A stretch of DNA of 7,201 nucleotides from Paraprevotella sp. (GTDB lineage: Bacteria > Bacteroidota > Bacteroidia > Bacteroidales > Bacteroidaceae), in assembly GCA_021205005.1 (NCBI GenBank), contig JAJPYK010000229.1:3482-10682 (forward strand), given 5' to 3'. The translations under genes were made by a program, and so were the position numbers. Positions 1 to 6,015 of the stretch are shown here, in pieces (positions within the stretch are counted from its first letter, which is position 1; each line of letters opens with the position of its first letter). The notes below the pieces were generated by a model. The model searched no databases and was not told the DNA's origin. It was given only the letters and a program-made list of their open reading frames with translations.

Positions 1-341
1 TGCAGCATATCAGTGACGAAGAGATGGAGAGCAACATCCTCACGACCTATACGAAACTCTATCGGGCTTATGAGGAGCTAAAGAAGTTCGTTCCCGCGGG
101 CCATCTTTTTGAAGTAAAGTTTGAAGAGTTTGAGGCGGATGCGTTCGGTACCACACGGCGGGCCTACGAGCAATTAGGCATACCCGGTTTTGATGCTGCC
201 GAGGCCAAGATCCGTGCCTATACCGACAAGAAGAAAGGCTACAAGAAGAATAAGTATGAGTATAAACCCCGTACCGTACAATTGGTCAACGACCATTGGG
301 GATATGCCCTGAAAGACTGGGGATACGACAGGCATGATTGA
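1..341 (+). CDS. Sulfotransferase family protein, C-terminal part (5' end outside window)
   Basis: The reading frame is open from the left edge (first whole codon at base 3) to a TGA at 339-341, so only the last ~112 residues are present and the true start lies upstream. The visible part matches the C-terminal region of PAPS-dependent sulfotransferases of the Sulfotransfer_3 type. It has a segment with FEVKFEEFEADAFGT (the position of the 'VRYEDL..DP.GT' motif), then a helix with YEQLGIPGF, then a basic tail rich in KKGYKKNKY and a closing WGYALKDWGY. Such enzymes move a sulfuryl group from PAPS to a carbohydrate or other acceptor. The PAPS 5'-phosphosulfate loop would be in the missing N-terminal half, so catalytic competence cannot be judged and the acceptor is unknown. 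A hairpin terminator follows 8 bases after the stop, so this is the last gene of its transcript. An ATG at 24 is internal, not the start. Confidence 0.85.
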   Translation, partial: QHISDEEMESNILTTYTKLYRAYEELKKFVPAGHLFEVKFEEFEADAFGTTRRAYEQLGIPGFDAAEAKIRAYTDKKKGYKKNKYEYKPRTVQLVNDHWGYALKDWGYDRHD

Positions 342-348
342 TGGGATG

Positions 349-396
349 AAATCGTTCGGCGCAGATTGAGAATTTTTTCTGCGCCGAACGATTTTT
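349..396 (+). terminator. Hairpin terminator after the sulfotransferase gene
   Basis: Bases 349-365 pair perfectly with 378-394 (17 bp, GC-rich core CGTTCGGCGCAG), around a 12-base loop at 366-377. A short T-run at 392-396 overlaps the end of the stem. It starts 8 bases after the sulfotransferase stop, which is the expected place for an intrinsic terminator. The T-run is short, and the right arm can alternatively pair with 400-414 (see the repeat entry), so the efficiency is uncertain. Confidence 0.6.
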
Positions 397-430
397 CAAT
401 CGGCGCAGAAAAAAATGAGGATCTGCGCAC
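357..430. repeat. Two inverted copies of a 30-bp palindromic unit
   Basis: Bases 357-386 and 401-430 are each 30-bp imperfect palindromes built around GCGCAGA / TCTGCGC with a 12-base A/T-rich centre. Aligned in reverse complement, the two units agree at 23 of 30 positions; the mismatches fall in the centre and at one outer end. The heptamer GCGCAGA therefore occurs four times in alternating orientation (359-365, 378-384, 403-409, 422-428). Besides folding within each unit, the units can pair with each other: 373-387 pairs with 400-414 (15 bp), which competes with the terminator stem 349-365/378-394. This could be a REP-like intergenic palindromic element or simply a diverged pair of terminators. 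No coding frame of significance runs through it. Confidence 0.6.
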
Positions 431-432
431 TA

Positions 433-485
433 AAAGAAAAGGCCCTCGGAAGCCGCATCACCGCGCTTCCGAGGGCCTTTTCTTT
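433..485. terminator. Strong bidirectional terminator between convergent genes
   Basis: Bases 433-452 pair perfectly with 466-485 (20 bp), with the core GGCCCTCGGAAG and a 13-base loop at 453-465. An A-rich left flank and a TTTTCTTT right flank give a T-run in both reading directions. It mainly ends the leftward OmpH-family transcript, whose TAA stop (484-486) overlaps the outermost two bases of the stem. It could also stop rightward read-through from the sulfotransferase gene. Confidence 0.9.
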
Positions 486-1113
486 ATTGGGCGTCTTTGG
501 TTTCGTTCTCGTCCGTCAAATTCGCTTTTTTCTTATAGCGTTTGTTCAAGCCGTTCACCACGTCCTTGGTAATGTCATACTGGGCATTGGCCGCCAGTAT
601 ATTGTCACCGGCCTTGCTGATGATGTAGTCGAACTTCTTGGTTTTGTTGTATTCCTTCAGAAATGCCTGGATGGAATCGCGCATTTCGTTGTTGTATTTC
701 AATTGTTCGGCTGCAAAGTCATTTGTCAGACGGTCGTTGAGGGCCTGCAAATCCTGTTGCTGCTTGTTCAATGTCATTTGTGCCTGTTCCACCTGTTCTT
801 TGGTGGTGAACTGATTTGCTTCGTATTTCTTTTGCAGTTCGGCCGCTTTGGCTTGCAAGGCTCTTTCCTTACCGGCAAGTGTAGCCCGTATGTTTTCGCC
901 TTTTTTGTTCATGAGGACCGTATAATCCTTGCAGAAATTATATTGCGCCATCAGAGTGTCTATTTCCACATAGGCTATCTTCAATCCGCCTTCCGGGACT
1001 TCTGTGGCTTTGGTATTGGTAGTTTCTTCCGGGGCCGACTTGTTACATCCGGTCATGCCGATTACGGCTGCGAAAGCGATGACGCTTGCGCCGATGATGC
1101 TTTTTCTCTTCAT
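484..1113 (-). CDS. OmpH/Skp-family periplasmic chaperone, predicted lipoprotein
   Basis: This 209-residue protein belongs to the OmpH/Skp family, whose members hold unfolded outer-membrane proteins in the periplasm before BAM-mediated insertion. A lipoprotein signal peptide is visible: positively charged start MKRK, hydrophobic stretch to about residue 19, and lipobox MTG-C with the acylated Cys at 23. A T/E-rich linker follows, then the family start motif LKIAYVEIDTLMAQY (about residues 44-58). A long charged, Gln/Lys-rich, coiled-coil-like stretch runs from about 75 to 165 and corresponds to the Skp 'tentacles'. The C-terminal part contains FDYIISKAGDNILAANAQYDIT, the conserved returning segment, followed by VNGLNKRYKKK. 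Classical Skp is soluble, so the lipid anchor is a notable departure. The gene lies 17 bases downstream of the 72-residue membrane-protein gene, probably as one transcript, and ends in the terminator at 433-485. Family assignment is firm; client proteins are unknown. Confidence 0.92.
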   Translation of the reverse strand: MKRKSIIGASVIAFAAVIGMTGCNKSAPEETTNTKATEVPEGGLKIAYVEIDTLMAQYNFCKDYTVLMNKKGENIRATLAGKERALQAKAAELQKKYEANQFTTKEQVEQAQMTLNKQQQDLQALNDRLTNDFAAEQLKYNNEMRDSIQAFLKEYNKTKKFDYIISKAGDNILAANAQYDITKDVVNGLNKRYKKKANLTDENETKDAQ

Positions 1114-1130
1114 TCGTTATTTTGTTTTTA

Positions 1131-1349
1131 TTATGATTCCTTTGCAGAGCGTTCGGAGATTCTGTGCGGGTTCTCCGTACGTTCCAGAGCGTCCATAGTT
1201 TGTACGCATGTGATGCCGCGTTTGCGCATGGCCTGACTGCCTCCTATATGGGTATTGGGAAACCGGCCAGTTCTCTTCAACAAGATTTTAATGGCAAGGA
1301 ATCCCATGCTTATGGCCACAATTATCAGGCTAAACAATAGTGTCTTCAA
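1131..1349 (-). CDS. Small single-pass membrane protein of unknown function (FPNTHIGG type)
   Basis: The gene encodes 72 residues: one hydrophobic segment (about residues 3-23, LLFSLIIVAISMGFLAIKILL), a basic stretch KRTGRF, then a short soluble tail with FPNTHIGGSQAMRKRGITCVQTMD. I recognise the FPNTHxGG...MRKRGIxC pattern from uncharacterised small proteins of Bacteroidota; no function is known to me. The positive residues after the membrane segment favour a cytoplasmic tail. The start is a TTG (1349-1347). There is no in-frame ATG upstream before the promoter, the only internal Met would cut the membrane segment in half, and the resulting MKTLLF start fits the expected N-terminus. A TATCTTTG promoter element lies about 24 bases upstream. 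The OmpH-family lipoprotein gene follows after 17 bases, suggesting joint transcription and a possible envelope-related role (inference only). Confidence 0.75.
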   Translation of the reverse strand: MKTLLFSLIIVAISMGFLAIKILLKRTGRFPNTHIGGSQAMRKRGITCVQTMDALERTENPHRISERSAKES

Positions 1350-1372
1350 TATTTTTGCGTATATTTGTGCTG

Positions 1373-1380
1373 CAAAGATA
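1373..1380 (-). promoter_or_regulatory. Bacteroidota-type -7 promoter element for the leftward pair
   Basis: On the minus strand these bases read TATCTTTG followed by CAGCAC, a full match to the Bacteroidota -7 consensus TAnnTTTG. The expected -33 TTTG is not well conserved at the usual 19-21 base spacing. Transcription would start a few bases downstream, leaving an A-rich leader of roughly 15-20 bases before the TTG start at 1349. Confidence 0.6.
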
Positions 1381-1383
1381 AAC

Positions 1384-1414
1384 TTTAAAAGCGTGGGAAA
1401 ATACCGTATCTTCG
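1384..1414 (+). promoter_or_regulatory. Probable promoter of pepD
   Basis: TTTA at 1384-1387 and TATCTTCG at 1407-1414 are separated by 19 bases. Each differs by one base from the Bacteroidota consensus (TTTG ... TAnnTTTG). This would give a leader of about 40 bases ahead of the ATG at 1460. A second candidate, TATATTTG at 1360-1367, matches the -7 consensus fully but lacks a -33 partner and would give a longer leader. Both lie in the 110-base divergent region shared with the leftward promoter at 1373-1380. Confidence 0.4.
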
Positions 1415-1459
1415 CTTTTAACCAAAATTAGTAGAGTGAACATCTAAAATAGATAGATC

Positions 1460-2917
1460 ATGGAAATGGATTCATTGAAACCCGCAGAGGTTTTTAAGTT
1501 TTTTGCAGAAGTCAACAAAATACCGCGTCCGTCTAAAAAAGAGGAGCGCATGATCGCTTATTTGCAACAATTCGCCCATGAGAGAGGATTGGAGTGCAAA
1601 GTGGATGAAGTGGGGAATGTCCTGATTCGTAAAGGAGCCACACCGGGGATGGAGCACCGGAAAACCGTGATTTTGCAGAGCCATATGGATATGGTTTGCG
1701 AGAAAAACCGTGACGTGGATTTTGATTTCGAGAAAGATGCCATACGCACGGTGGTGGATGGTGAATGGTTACGTGCCGAAGGAACTACCTTGGGGGCCGA
1801 CGACGGCATCGGTGTGGCTATGGAGCTGGCCTTGTTGGATGCCGATGACATCGCCCACGGGCCTTTGGAATGTGTATTTACCCGCGACGAGGAAACCGGG
1901 TTGAGCGGGGCTTTCGGCATGAAGCCGGGGTTCATGACGGGCGACATCCTACTGAATCTCGATTCGGAGGACGAAGGTTTGCTCTTTGTCAGTTGTGCCG
2001 GCGGAGCTGCGGCTACGGCCGAATTCGACTTCAAACCAACGGACGTCCCGCAGGATTATTTCTTTTTCGAGGTGAAGGTGAAGGGGTTGACTGGCGGCCA
2101 TTCGGGTGACGATATTAATAAGAAGAGGGCGAACGCCAATAAGATTCTGGCCAGTTTCCTTTATAACTCTTTGTCGCAATACGACCTTTATCTGTGCGAC
2201 ATTCAGGCTGGCGGTTTGCACAATGCCATTCCGCGTGAGGCTATGGCAGTTTGCGCCGTTCCGATGAAGGACAAGGAAAATATCCGGGTGGATTGGAACT
2301 TGTTTACGGCCGATGTGGAAGAGGAGTATCGCGTGACGGAAAAGACGATGGTATTTGAGCTGCAAAGCGAGGCTCCTCAGGCCAAGGCGGTGGAGCGTGA
2401 GGTGGCGCGCAAACTCATTTGGGCTTTGCAGGCCGTACATAACGGTGTGTTGTCCATGTCGCAAGACTTCGACCTGGTGGAGACCAGTTCCAATCTGGCC
2501 AGTATCCATCTGACGGACGGGCATAAGATCGTCATCAAGACAAGCCAGCGCTGCAGTCTGTTGAGTGCGCGGCATCATGTGAGCAATATGGTGAAGGCGG
2601 CTTTCGAATTGGCCGGCGCCCGAGTGGAAGTGGGCGAAGGCTATCCGGGCTGGAAGATGAATCCGTATTCGGAGATCCTGAAGACTGCGGTGAAGACTTA
2701 CAAGGAACTGTTTGGCAAGGAGCCGAAGGTGTTGGGCATTCACGCCGGATTGGAATGCGGACTTTTCAGTGAGAAATATCCGGGATTGGACATGGTTTCT
2801 TTCGGCCCGACGTTGCGGGACGTGCATTCGCCGGATGAACGTCTGCTGATCTCCACGGTTCAAAAAGTGTGGGAACACCTGAAAGCCATTCTGAAAAATA
2901 TTCCCGTAAAGGCTTGA
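1460..2917 (+). CDS. pepD: Aminoacyl-histidine dipeptidase (X-His dipeptidase), M20 family
   Basis: This 485-residue protein has the length and full layout of PepD, a cytosolic di-zinc peptidase that splits dipeptides such as carnosine-type X-His and helps recycle amino acids. The M20 residues are in place. SHMDMV carries the metal ligand His75 with Asp77; GADDGIG carries the bridging Asp114; RDEETG carries the general base Glu144 and metal ligand Glu145; LDSEDEG carries Asp168; and the C-terminal RDVHSPDERL carries His456. Between them, GGHSGDDI (212-219) marks the inserted lid/dimerisation domain typical of the family. There is no signal peptide. The start is the ATG at 1460; an ATG two codons later is an equally possible start. 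The gene has its own likely promoter and a clear terminator 9 bases after its TGA, so it is probably a single-gene transcript. Substrate range beyond the family default is unknown. Confidence 0.95.
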   Translation: MEMDSLKPAEVFKFFAEVNKIPRPSKKEERMIAYLQQFAHERGLECKVDEVGNVLIRKGATPGMEHRKTVILQSHMDMVCEKNRDVDFDFEKDAIRTVVDGEWLRAEGTTLGADDGIGVAMELALLDADDIAHGPLECVFTRDEETGLSGAFGMKPGFMTGDILLNLDSEDEGLLFVSCAGGAAATAEFDFKPTDVPQDYFFFEVKVKGLTGGHSGDDINKKRANANKILASFLYNSLSQYDLYLCDIQAGGLHNAIPREAMAVCAVPMKDKENIRVDWNLFTADVEEEYRVTEKTMVFELQSEAPQAKAVEREVARKLIWALQAVHNGVLSMSQDFDLVETSSNLASIHLTDGHKIVIKTSQRCSLLSARHHVSNMVKAAFELAGARVEVGEGYPGWKMNPYSEILKTAVKTYKELFGKEPKVLGIHAGLECGLFSEKYPGLDMVSFGPTLRDVHSPDERLLISTVQKVWEHLKAILKNIPVKA

Positions 2918-2925
2918 AATAAACA

Positions 2926-2970
2926 GGGGCATATCCGCGTTATACTTCACGGATATGCCCTATTTTTTTT
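2926..2970 (+). terminator. Intrinsic terminator of pepD
   Basis: Bases 2927-2937 (GGGCATATCCG) pair perfectly with 2950-2960 around a 12-base loop, with a G-T pair extending the stem at 2926/2961. A run of eight Ts (2963-2970) follows. It sits 9 bases after the pepD stop and only 16 bases before the ATG of the next gene. Confidence 0.9.
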
Positions 2971-2985
2971 AAATTGTCATTCGTC

Positions 2986-4452
2986 ATGCGAAGATTATCC
3001 GTCATAATTTCTGTTGCTGTGGCTTTGTGCGGAGCTGTTTGCGGTTTTACGGCTTGTGATGAGTCCGTATCGTTTACGACCAACCGCGCGGCTTTGTTGT
3101 CGTTCTCCACGGATACGGTGCAGTTCGATACCGTAATTTCCACGATTGGGTCAAGCACTCGCCAACTCATGGTCTATAACCGCAATGGCGACGGGTTGCG
3201 TATCGCTTCCGTCCGTTTGCAGAAAGGGAACGACACGCATTTTCGTGTCAATGTGGACGGTTCCTATCTGGAACCGGAAAGCGGGGCGCGTGCTTATGAC
3301 TTCGAGGTGCGTAAGGGAGACAGCATTTGTGTGTTTGCCGAGGTCACTATGCCGGAGAACGGACAAGACGCTCCGGTGGCGTTGGACGACACGTTGATTT
3401 TTACGTTGGAAAGCGGAGTGGAACAGAGCGTGATGTTGGCCGCCGTGGGACAAGACGCCTATCTATGGCGGGGCAAAGTGATAGATTCGGATACGCTTCT
3501 GGAGGCCGGACGGCCTATCGTGATATACGACAGTCTTTCGGTCAAGGAGGGAGTGACGCTTTCCATGAACCCCGGAGTGGAGTTGTATTTTCACGACGGA
3601 GCAAACCTGTGGGTGCACGGACGTATCGCAGCCGCAGGTACGATGACGCAGCCCGTGGTGTTTCGCGGTGACCGTACCGACCGAATGTTCGATTATTTAC
3701 CTTACGATAACACCCCTTCGCACTGGGGAGGCATACGATTGGAAAAGACCAGTGCGGGGAACCTCTTCGATTATGTGGACATTCATAGTGCTTCTTATGG
3801 TATCGCGTGCGACAGTTCATCCACCGATACGACGAAGCTGACTTTGACAAACAGTGTGATTCACAACGTGGGAGGAGAAGGATTAGGAATTTATCACTGC
3901 CGTGCCTATGTGGGCAATACGCAGGTGAGCAATACCTTGGGGCATTGCGTGGCTGTGGTAGGCGGATGGGCTGAGTTCGTGCAGTGCACATTGGCTCAGT
4001 TTTATCCTTGGGATGCTTCGCGCGGCGATGCTCTGTATCTGTCCAATCGTTGGCTGGAAATGGACTATCCGTTGGAGCATGCCTACTTCTTGAATTGTCT
4101 GGTGACGGGATATGCCGACGATGTGATTATGGGCAATTTGAAAGATGATCAGAACGATGTGGACTATTATTTCGGGAATTGCGTGCTTCGTACCGTGGAG
4201 TCGGAAGACGCGGCACGTTTTGTTAATGTGGTCTATGAGAAAAAAGGAGATCAGGGAACAGGACAAGACCAGTTCAAGCGTTTCGATACGGATAATTATC
4301 TCTATGATTTTCGATTGGATTCTCTGTCGGTGGCCCGGGATAAAGGCGCCTTGGAATGGGCCAAACGTTATCCGACGGATCCCTACGGTGTGAGCCGCGT
4401 GTCCGATGCCGGGCCGGATGCGGGTTGTTATGAATTCGCTCCCGGAGAATGA
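2986..4452 (+). CDS. Surface/periplasmic lipoprotein with right-handed parallel beta-helix domain
   Basis: I take the ATG at 2986 as the start (488 residues). An in-frame TTG at 2974 would add four residues but sits right against the terminator T-run. Residues 1-24 form a lipoprotein signal peptide with lipobox FTA-C24. The acidic residues just after it (CDES) resemble the Bacteroidota lipoprotein export signal that sends lipoproteins to the cell surface. About residues 38-160 look like an Ig-like beta-sandwich (VQFDTVISTIGSSTRQL, then FAEVTMPENGQD). About 185-415 form the beta-helix, with recurring short strands and turns such as GVTLSMNPGVELYF, SHWGGIRLE, FDYVDIHSASYGI, LTLTNSVIHNVGGEGLGIY and HAYFLNCLVTGY. 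The C-terminus ends DAGPDAGCYEF, a frequent closing motif of such proteins. The fold often binds or cleaves polysaccharide, but I see no clear lyase active site, so function is open. Its TGA overlaps the ATG of the next gene, implying translational coupling. Confidence 0.85.
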   Translation: MRRLSVIISVAVALCGAVCGFTACDESVSFTTNRAALLSFSTDTVQFDTVISTIGSSTRQLMVYNRNGDGLRIASVRLQKGNDTHFRVNVDGSYLEPESGARAYDFEVRKGDSICVFAEVTMPENGQDAPVALDDTLIFTLESGVEQSVMLAAVGQDAYLWRGKVIDSDTLLEAGRPIVIYDSLSVKEGVTLSMNPGVELYFHDGANLWVHGRIAAAGTMTQPVVFRGDRTDRMFDYLPYDNTPSHWGGIRLEKTSAGNLFDYVDIHSASYGIACDSSSTDTTKLTLTNSVIHNVGGEGLGIYHCRAYVGNTQVSNTLGHCVAVVGGWAEFVQCTLAQFYPWDASRGDALYLSNRWLEMDYPLEHAYFLNCLVTGYADDVIMGNLKDDQNDVDYYFGNCVLRTVESEDAARFVNVVYEKKGDQGTGQDQFKRFDTDNYLYDFRLDSLSVARDKGALEWAKRYPTDPYGVSRVSDAGPDAGCYEFAPGE

Positions 4453-5123
4453 GGCGGGTACAATGGTGGGCCGCAGCCGTGGCGTTGGCCTGCGGGAGCA
4501 TATTTGCCGTACAGGCGCAGGACGCTTTCCGGGTGATGTGTTACAATGTGGAAAACCTTTTCGACAGCCGTCACGACAGTCTGAAAGAAGACCGTGAATT
4601 TCTTCCCGAAGGGGAGCGGCGATGGACTCCTTTTCGTTATTGGCGAAAATTGAATGCCGTAACTCAAGTCGTGGCCGCAGCAGGAGAAGAGCGTTTGCCG
4701 GACGTGATCGGTCTGTGTGAGGTGGAAAACGACAGCGTATTGTTTGATCTTACCCGAAGCTCCGCCATGCGTACCTTAGGTTATCGTTACGTCATGACGC
4801 ACTCTCCCGACCTTCGGGGAATAGATGTGGCTCTGCTTTATCAGCCGGGTCGTTTTCGTTTGTTGGCCTCTCGTGAGGTCGGTATTCCTTCCCGGTCAGC
4901 CGGATTCCGGCCTACACGTAATATCTTGTATGCAAAGGGAATGGTGATTTCAGGGGATACTTTGCATTTCTTGGTTTTCCATTTGCCCAGTAGATTGGGA
5001 TCGACACGCGACTCGCGCCGTCATCGTTTGCAGGCCGTCCGCATGTTGCGTCAGGCGGTCGATTCGATCTATGCCGTATGCGCCCGTCCTCGTATCATCG
5101 TGATGGGGGACTTCAATGCCTGA
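4449..5123 (+). CDS. N-terminal fragment of the EEP-family protein as it would be translated
   Basis: If the TGA acts as a stop, translation coupled to the beta-helix gene (ATG overlapping its TGA as ATGA) gives a 224-residue exported product ending in MGDFNA. It keeps the signal peptide and the first half of the EEP fold. It loses the strands carrying IDH and SDH, including the catalytic histidine, so it should be inactive and probably unstable. It carries HLPSR preceded by Phe, where I expect NHWPSR in Bacteroidota relatives; this may be a harmless lineage variant. Confidence 0.6.
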   Translation: MRRVQWWAAAVALACGSIFAVQAQDAFRVMCYNVENLFDSRHDSLKEDREFLPEGERRWTPFRYWRKLNAVTQVVAAAGEERLPDVIGLCEVENDSVLFDLTRSSAMRTLGYRYVMTHSPDLRGIDVALLYQPGRFRLLASREVGIPSRSAGFRPTRNILYAKGMVISGDTLHFLVFHLPSRLGSTRDSRRHRLQAVRMLRQAVDSIYAVCARPRIIVMGDFNA

Positions 5124-5156
5124 ATAAAAGATGAGATTTTCCGTACAGGCCTGCCC

Positions 5157-5510
5157 GTGATTACGAAAGGGATAACTCCGTCAGCATCCGATTCGTCTGT
5201 CGTTTTTTATGAACCTCAGTCTGCCGAAAATTCCCGCTCCTCCGATATCGGGGGAACGTATCGGTATCGGGGTATTTGGGAGACTATCGATCATATTCGG
5301 GTCAGTCCCGTTCTGATGGACTGCCGGGAATCGTTGCATACGGATGACGGACGTCTCGGGATTTTATCTTTTCCCTTTATCTGTGAACCGGACCGGACGT
5401 ATGGCGGTGTGCACCCGTTCCGTACCTATCAAGGTGCTCTATATCGGGGCGGTTATAGCGATCACTTGCCCGTGGTGTTGGATTTTGAATGTCGTGTTCC
5501 GGAAAATTAA
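5157..5510 (+). pseudogene. C-terminal remnant of the EEP-family protein
   Basis: This stretch is the in-frame continuation of the interrupted gene. The first possible start after the TGA is the GTG at 5157, 12 codons downstream of the interruption, but no convincing ribosome-binding context precedes it. A product from there (117 residues) would carry IDHI and SDHLPV but lack the signal peptide and every N-terminal active-site residue. Independent translation is therefore unlikely to matter. The frame has stayed open and well conserved over 128 codons, so the interruption is recent or artefactual. Confidence 0.6.
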
Positions 5511-5526
5511 ACGGAGCGTTGGGCAT

Positions 5527-6000
5527 TCATTCATGATGATAAGGTTCATGATGTATAATGGTCATGGCCCTGTAAATCTGTTCCGTAAAGATCAGCCGGA
5601 TCATTTGATGGGAGAATGTCATGCGCGACAAGGAAATCTTTTCGTGGGCTTTTTCGTAGATACGAGGGGAGAAGCCGTAAGGTCCTCCTACAACGAAGAC
5701 CAGCCTTTTCGGGCCTGCGGCCATCTTCTTCTCCATCCATGCGGCGAATTCCAGTGAGCGGTGCTCTCGGCCATGTTCATCTAACAGGACGATCCGGTCG
5801 CCCGGTAAGAACGCTTTAAGCAGCAAATCCGCTTCTTTTTCTTTCTGTTGTTCTTCAGAAAGACTTTTGGTGTTGCGGAGATCCGGAACGACGCTGATCT
5901 CGAACGGCAGATAATGCCGGATGCGTTGGACATATTCTTCTATGCCCGCGATGAAATGAGGGTTGTCGGTTTTACCTACTACAAGCAGTTGGATCTTCAT
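5527..6000 (-). CDS. rlmH: 23S rRNA (pseudouridine1915-N3)-methyltransferase
   Basis: This 157-residue SPOUT-class methyltransferase uses S-adenosylmethionine to methylate N3 of pseudouridine 1915 in helix 69 of 23S rRNA, on assembled 70S ribosomes. The length matches the family (about 155-160). All landmark motifs are visible: N-terminal MKIQLLVVGKT, LLDEHGREHRSLEFA (about 72-86), the glycine-rich FVVGGPYGF (102-110) and SLSRMTFSHQMIRLIFTEQIYRA (123-145), which build the knotted SAM site, and the terminal YHHE. It lies 15 bases downstream of the 51-residue membrane-protein gene, so the two are likely co-transcribed. It converges with the EEP gene across a 16-base gap, in which I see no terminator hairpin. 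Confidence 0.97.
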   Translation of the reverse strand: MKIQLLVVGKTDNPHFIAGIEEYVQRIRHYLPFEISVVPDLRNTKSLSEEQQKEKEADLLLKAFLPGDRIVLLDEHGREHRSLEFAAWMEKKMAAGPKRLVFVVGGPYGFSPRIYEKAHEKISLSRMTFSHQMIRLIFTEQIYRAMTIIHHEPYHHE

Positions 6001-6015
6001 GAGGCTTGCAGCAGG

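Larger units (their letters stand above)
4449..5510 (+). pseudogene. Exported endonuclease/exonuclease/phosphatase (EEP) family gene, interrupted by an in-frame TGA
   Basis: One continuous frame of 353 codons plus the TAA at 5508-5510 encodes a complete EEP-family protein, except that codon 225 (5121-5123) is TGA. Before it lie a signal peptide (cleavage about AVQAQ-DAF), the start motif YNVENLFD, the metal-ligand motif GLCEVEN, the RGIDVALLY strand, HLPSR, and the catalytic GDFN. After it, in the same frame and with no gap in homology, come GTYRYRGIWETIDHI, FPFICEPDRTYGGVHPFRTY and the second catalytic motif SDHLPV. Both halves are needed for the fold and active site. Other genes here end in TGA (pepD, the beta-helix gene, rlmH), so TGA is a normal stop. 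A nonsense mutation (for example from CGA or TGG) or a sequencing error explains this best. Intact relatives are secreted or periplasmic metal-dependent phosphodiesterases or nucleases. Confidence 0.8.

Noticed and set aside
357..430. CRISPR-like repeats
   Set aside because: There are only two units, in inverted rather than direct orientation, each itself palindromic, with a single 14-base gap and no cas genes nearby.
415..1236. 273-codon open frame on the plus strand
   Set aside because: It lies antisense to the OmpH-family gene and the small membrane-protein gene, starts inside the terminator region, and its translation is a low-complexity Phe/Leu/Cys-rich string with no family resemblance.
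1949..2950. 333-codon open frame on the minus strand
   Set aside because: It is antisense to pepD, which has intact catalytic motifs throughout. The His/Arg/Leu-rich translation is a typical shadow.
2974..2985. TTG start four codons upstream for the beta-helix lipoprotein
   Set aside because: It lies three bases after the terminator T-run, and the ATG at 2986 gives a classical MRR-type signal peptide start.
5121..5160. Selenocysteine or recoded TGA in the EEP gene
   Set aside because: No hairpin of SECIS character is evident just after the TGA, the position is not a known redox or catalytic site in this family, and TGA serves as a normal stop for several neighbouring genes.
5530..5553. Direct repeat TTCATGATG at 5530-5538 and 5545-5553
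   Set aside because: It falls within the rlmH coding sequence and simply encodes the two HHE tripeptides of the conserved C-terminus (HHEPYHHE).
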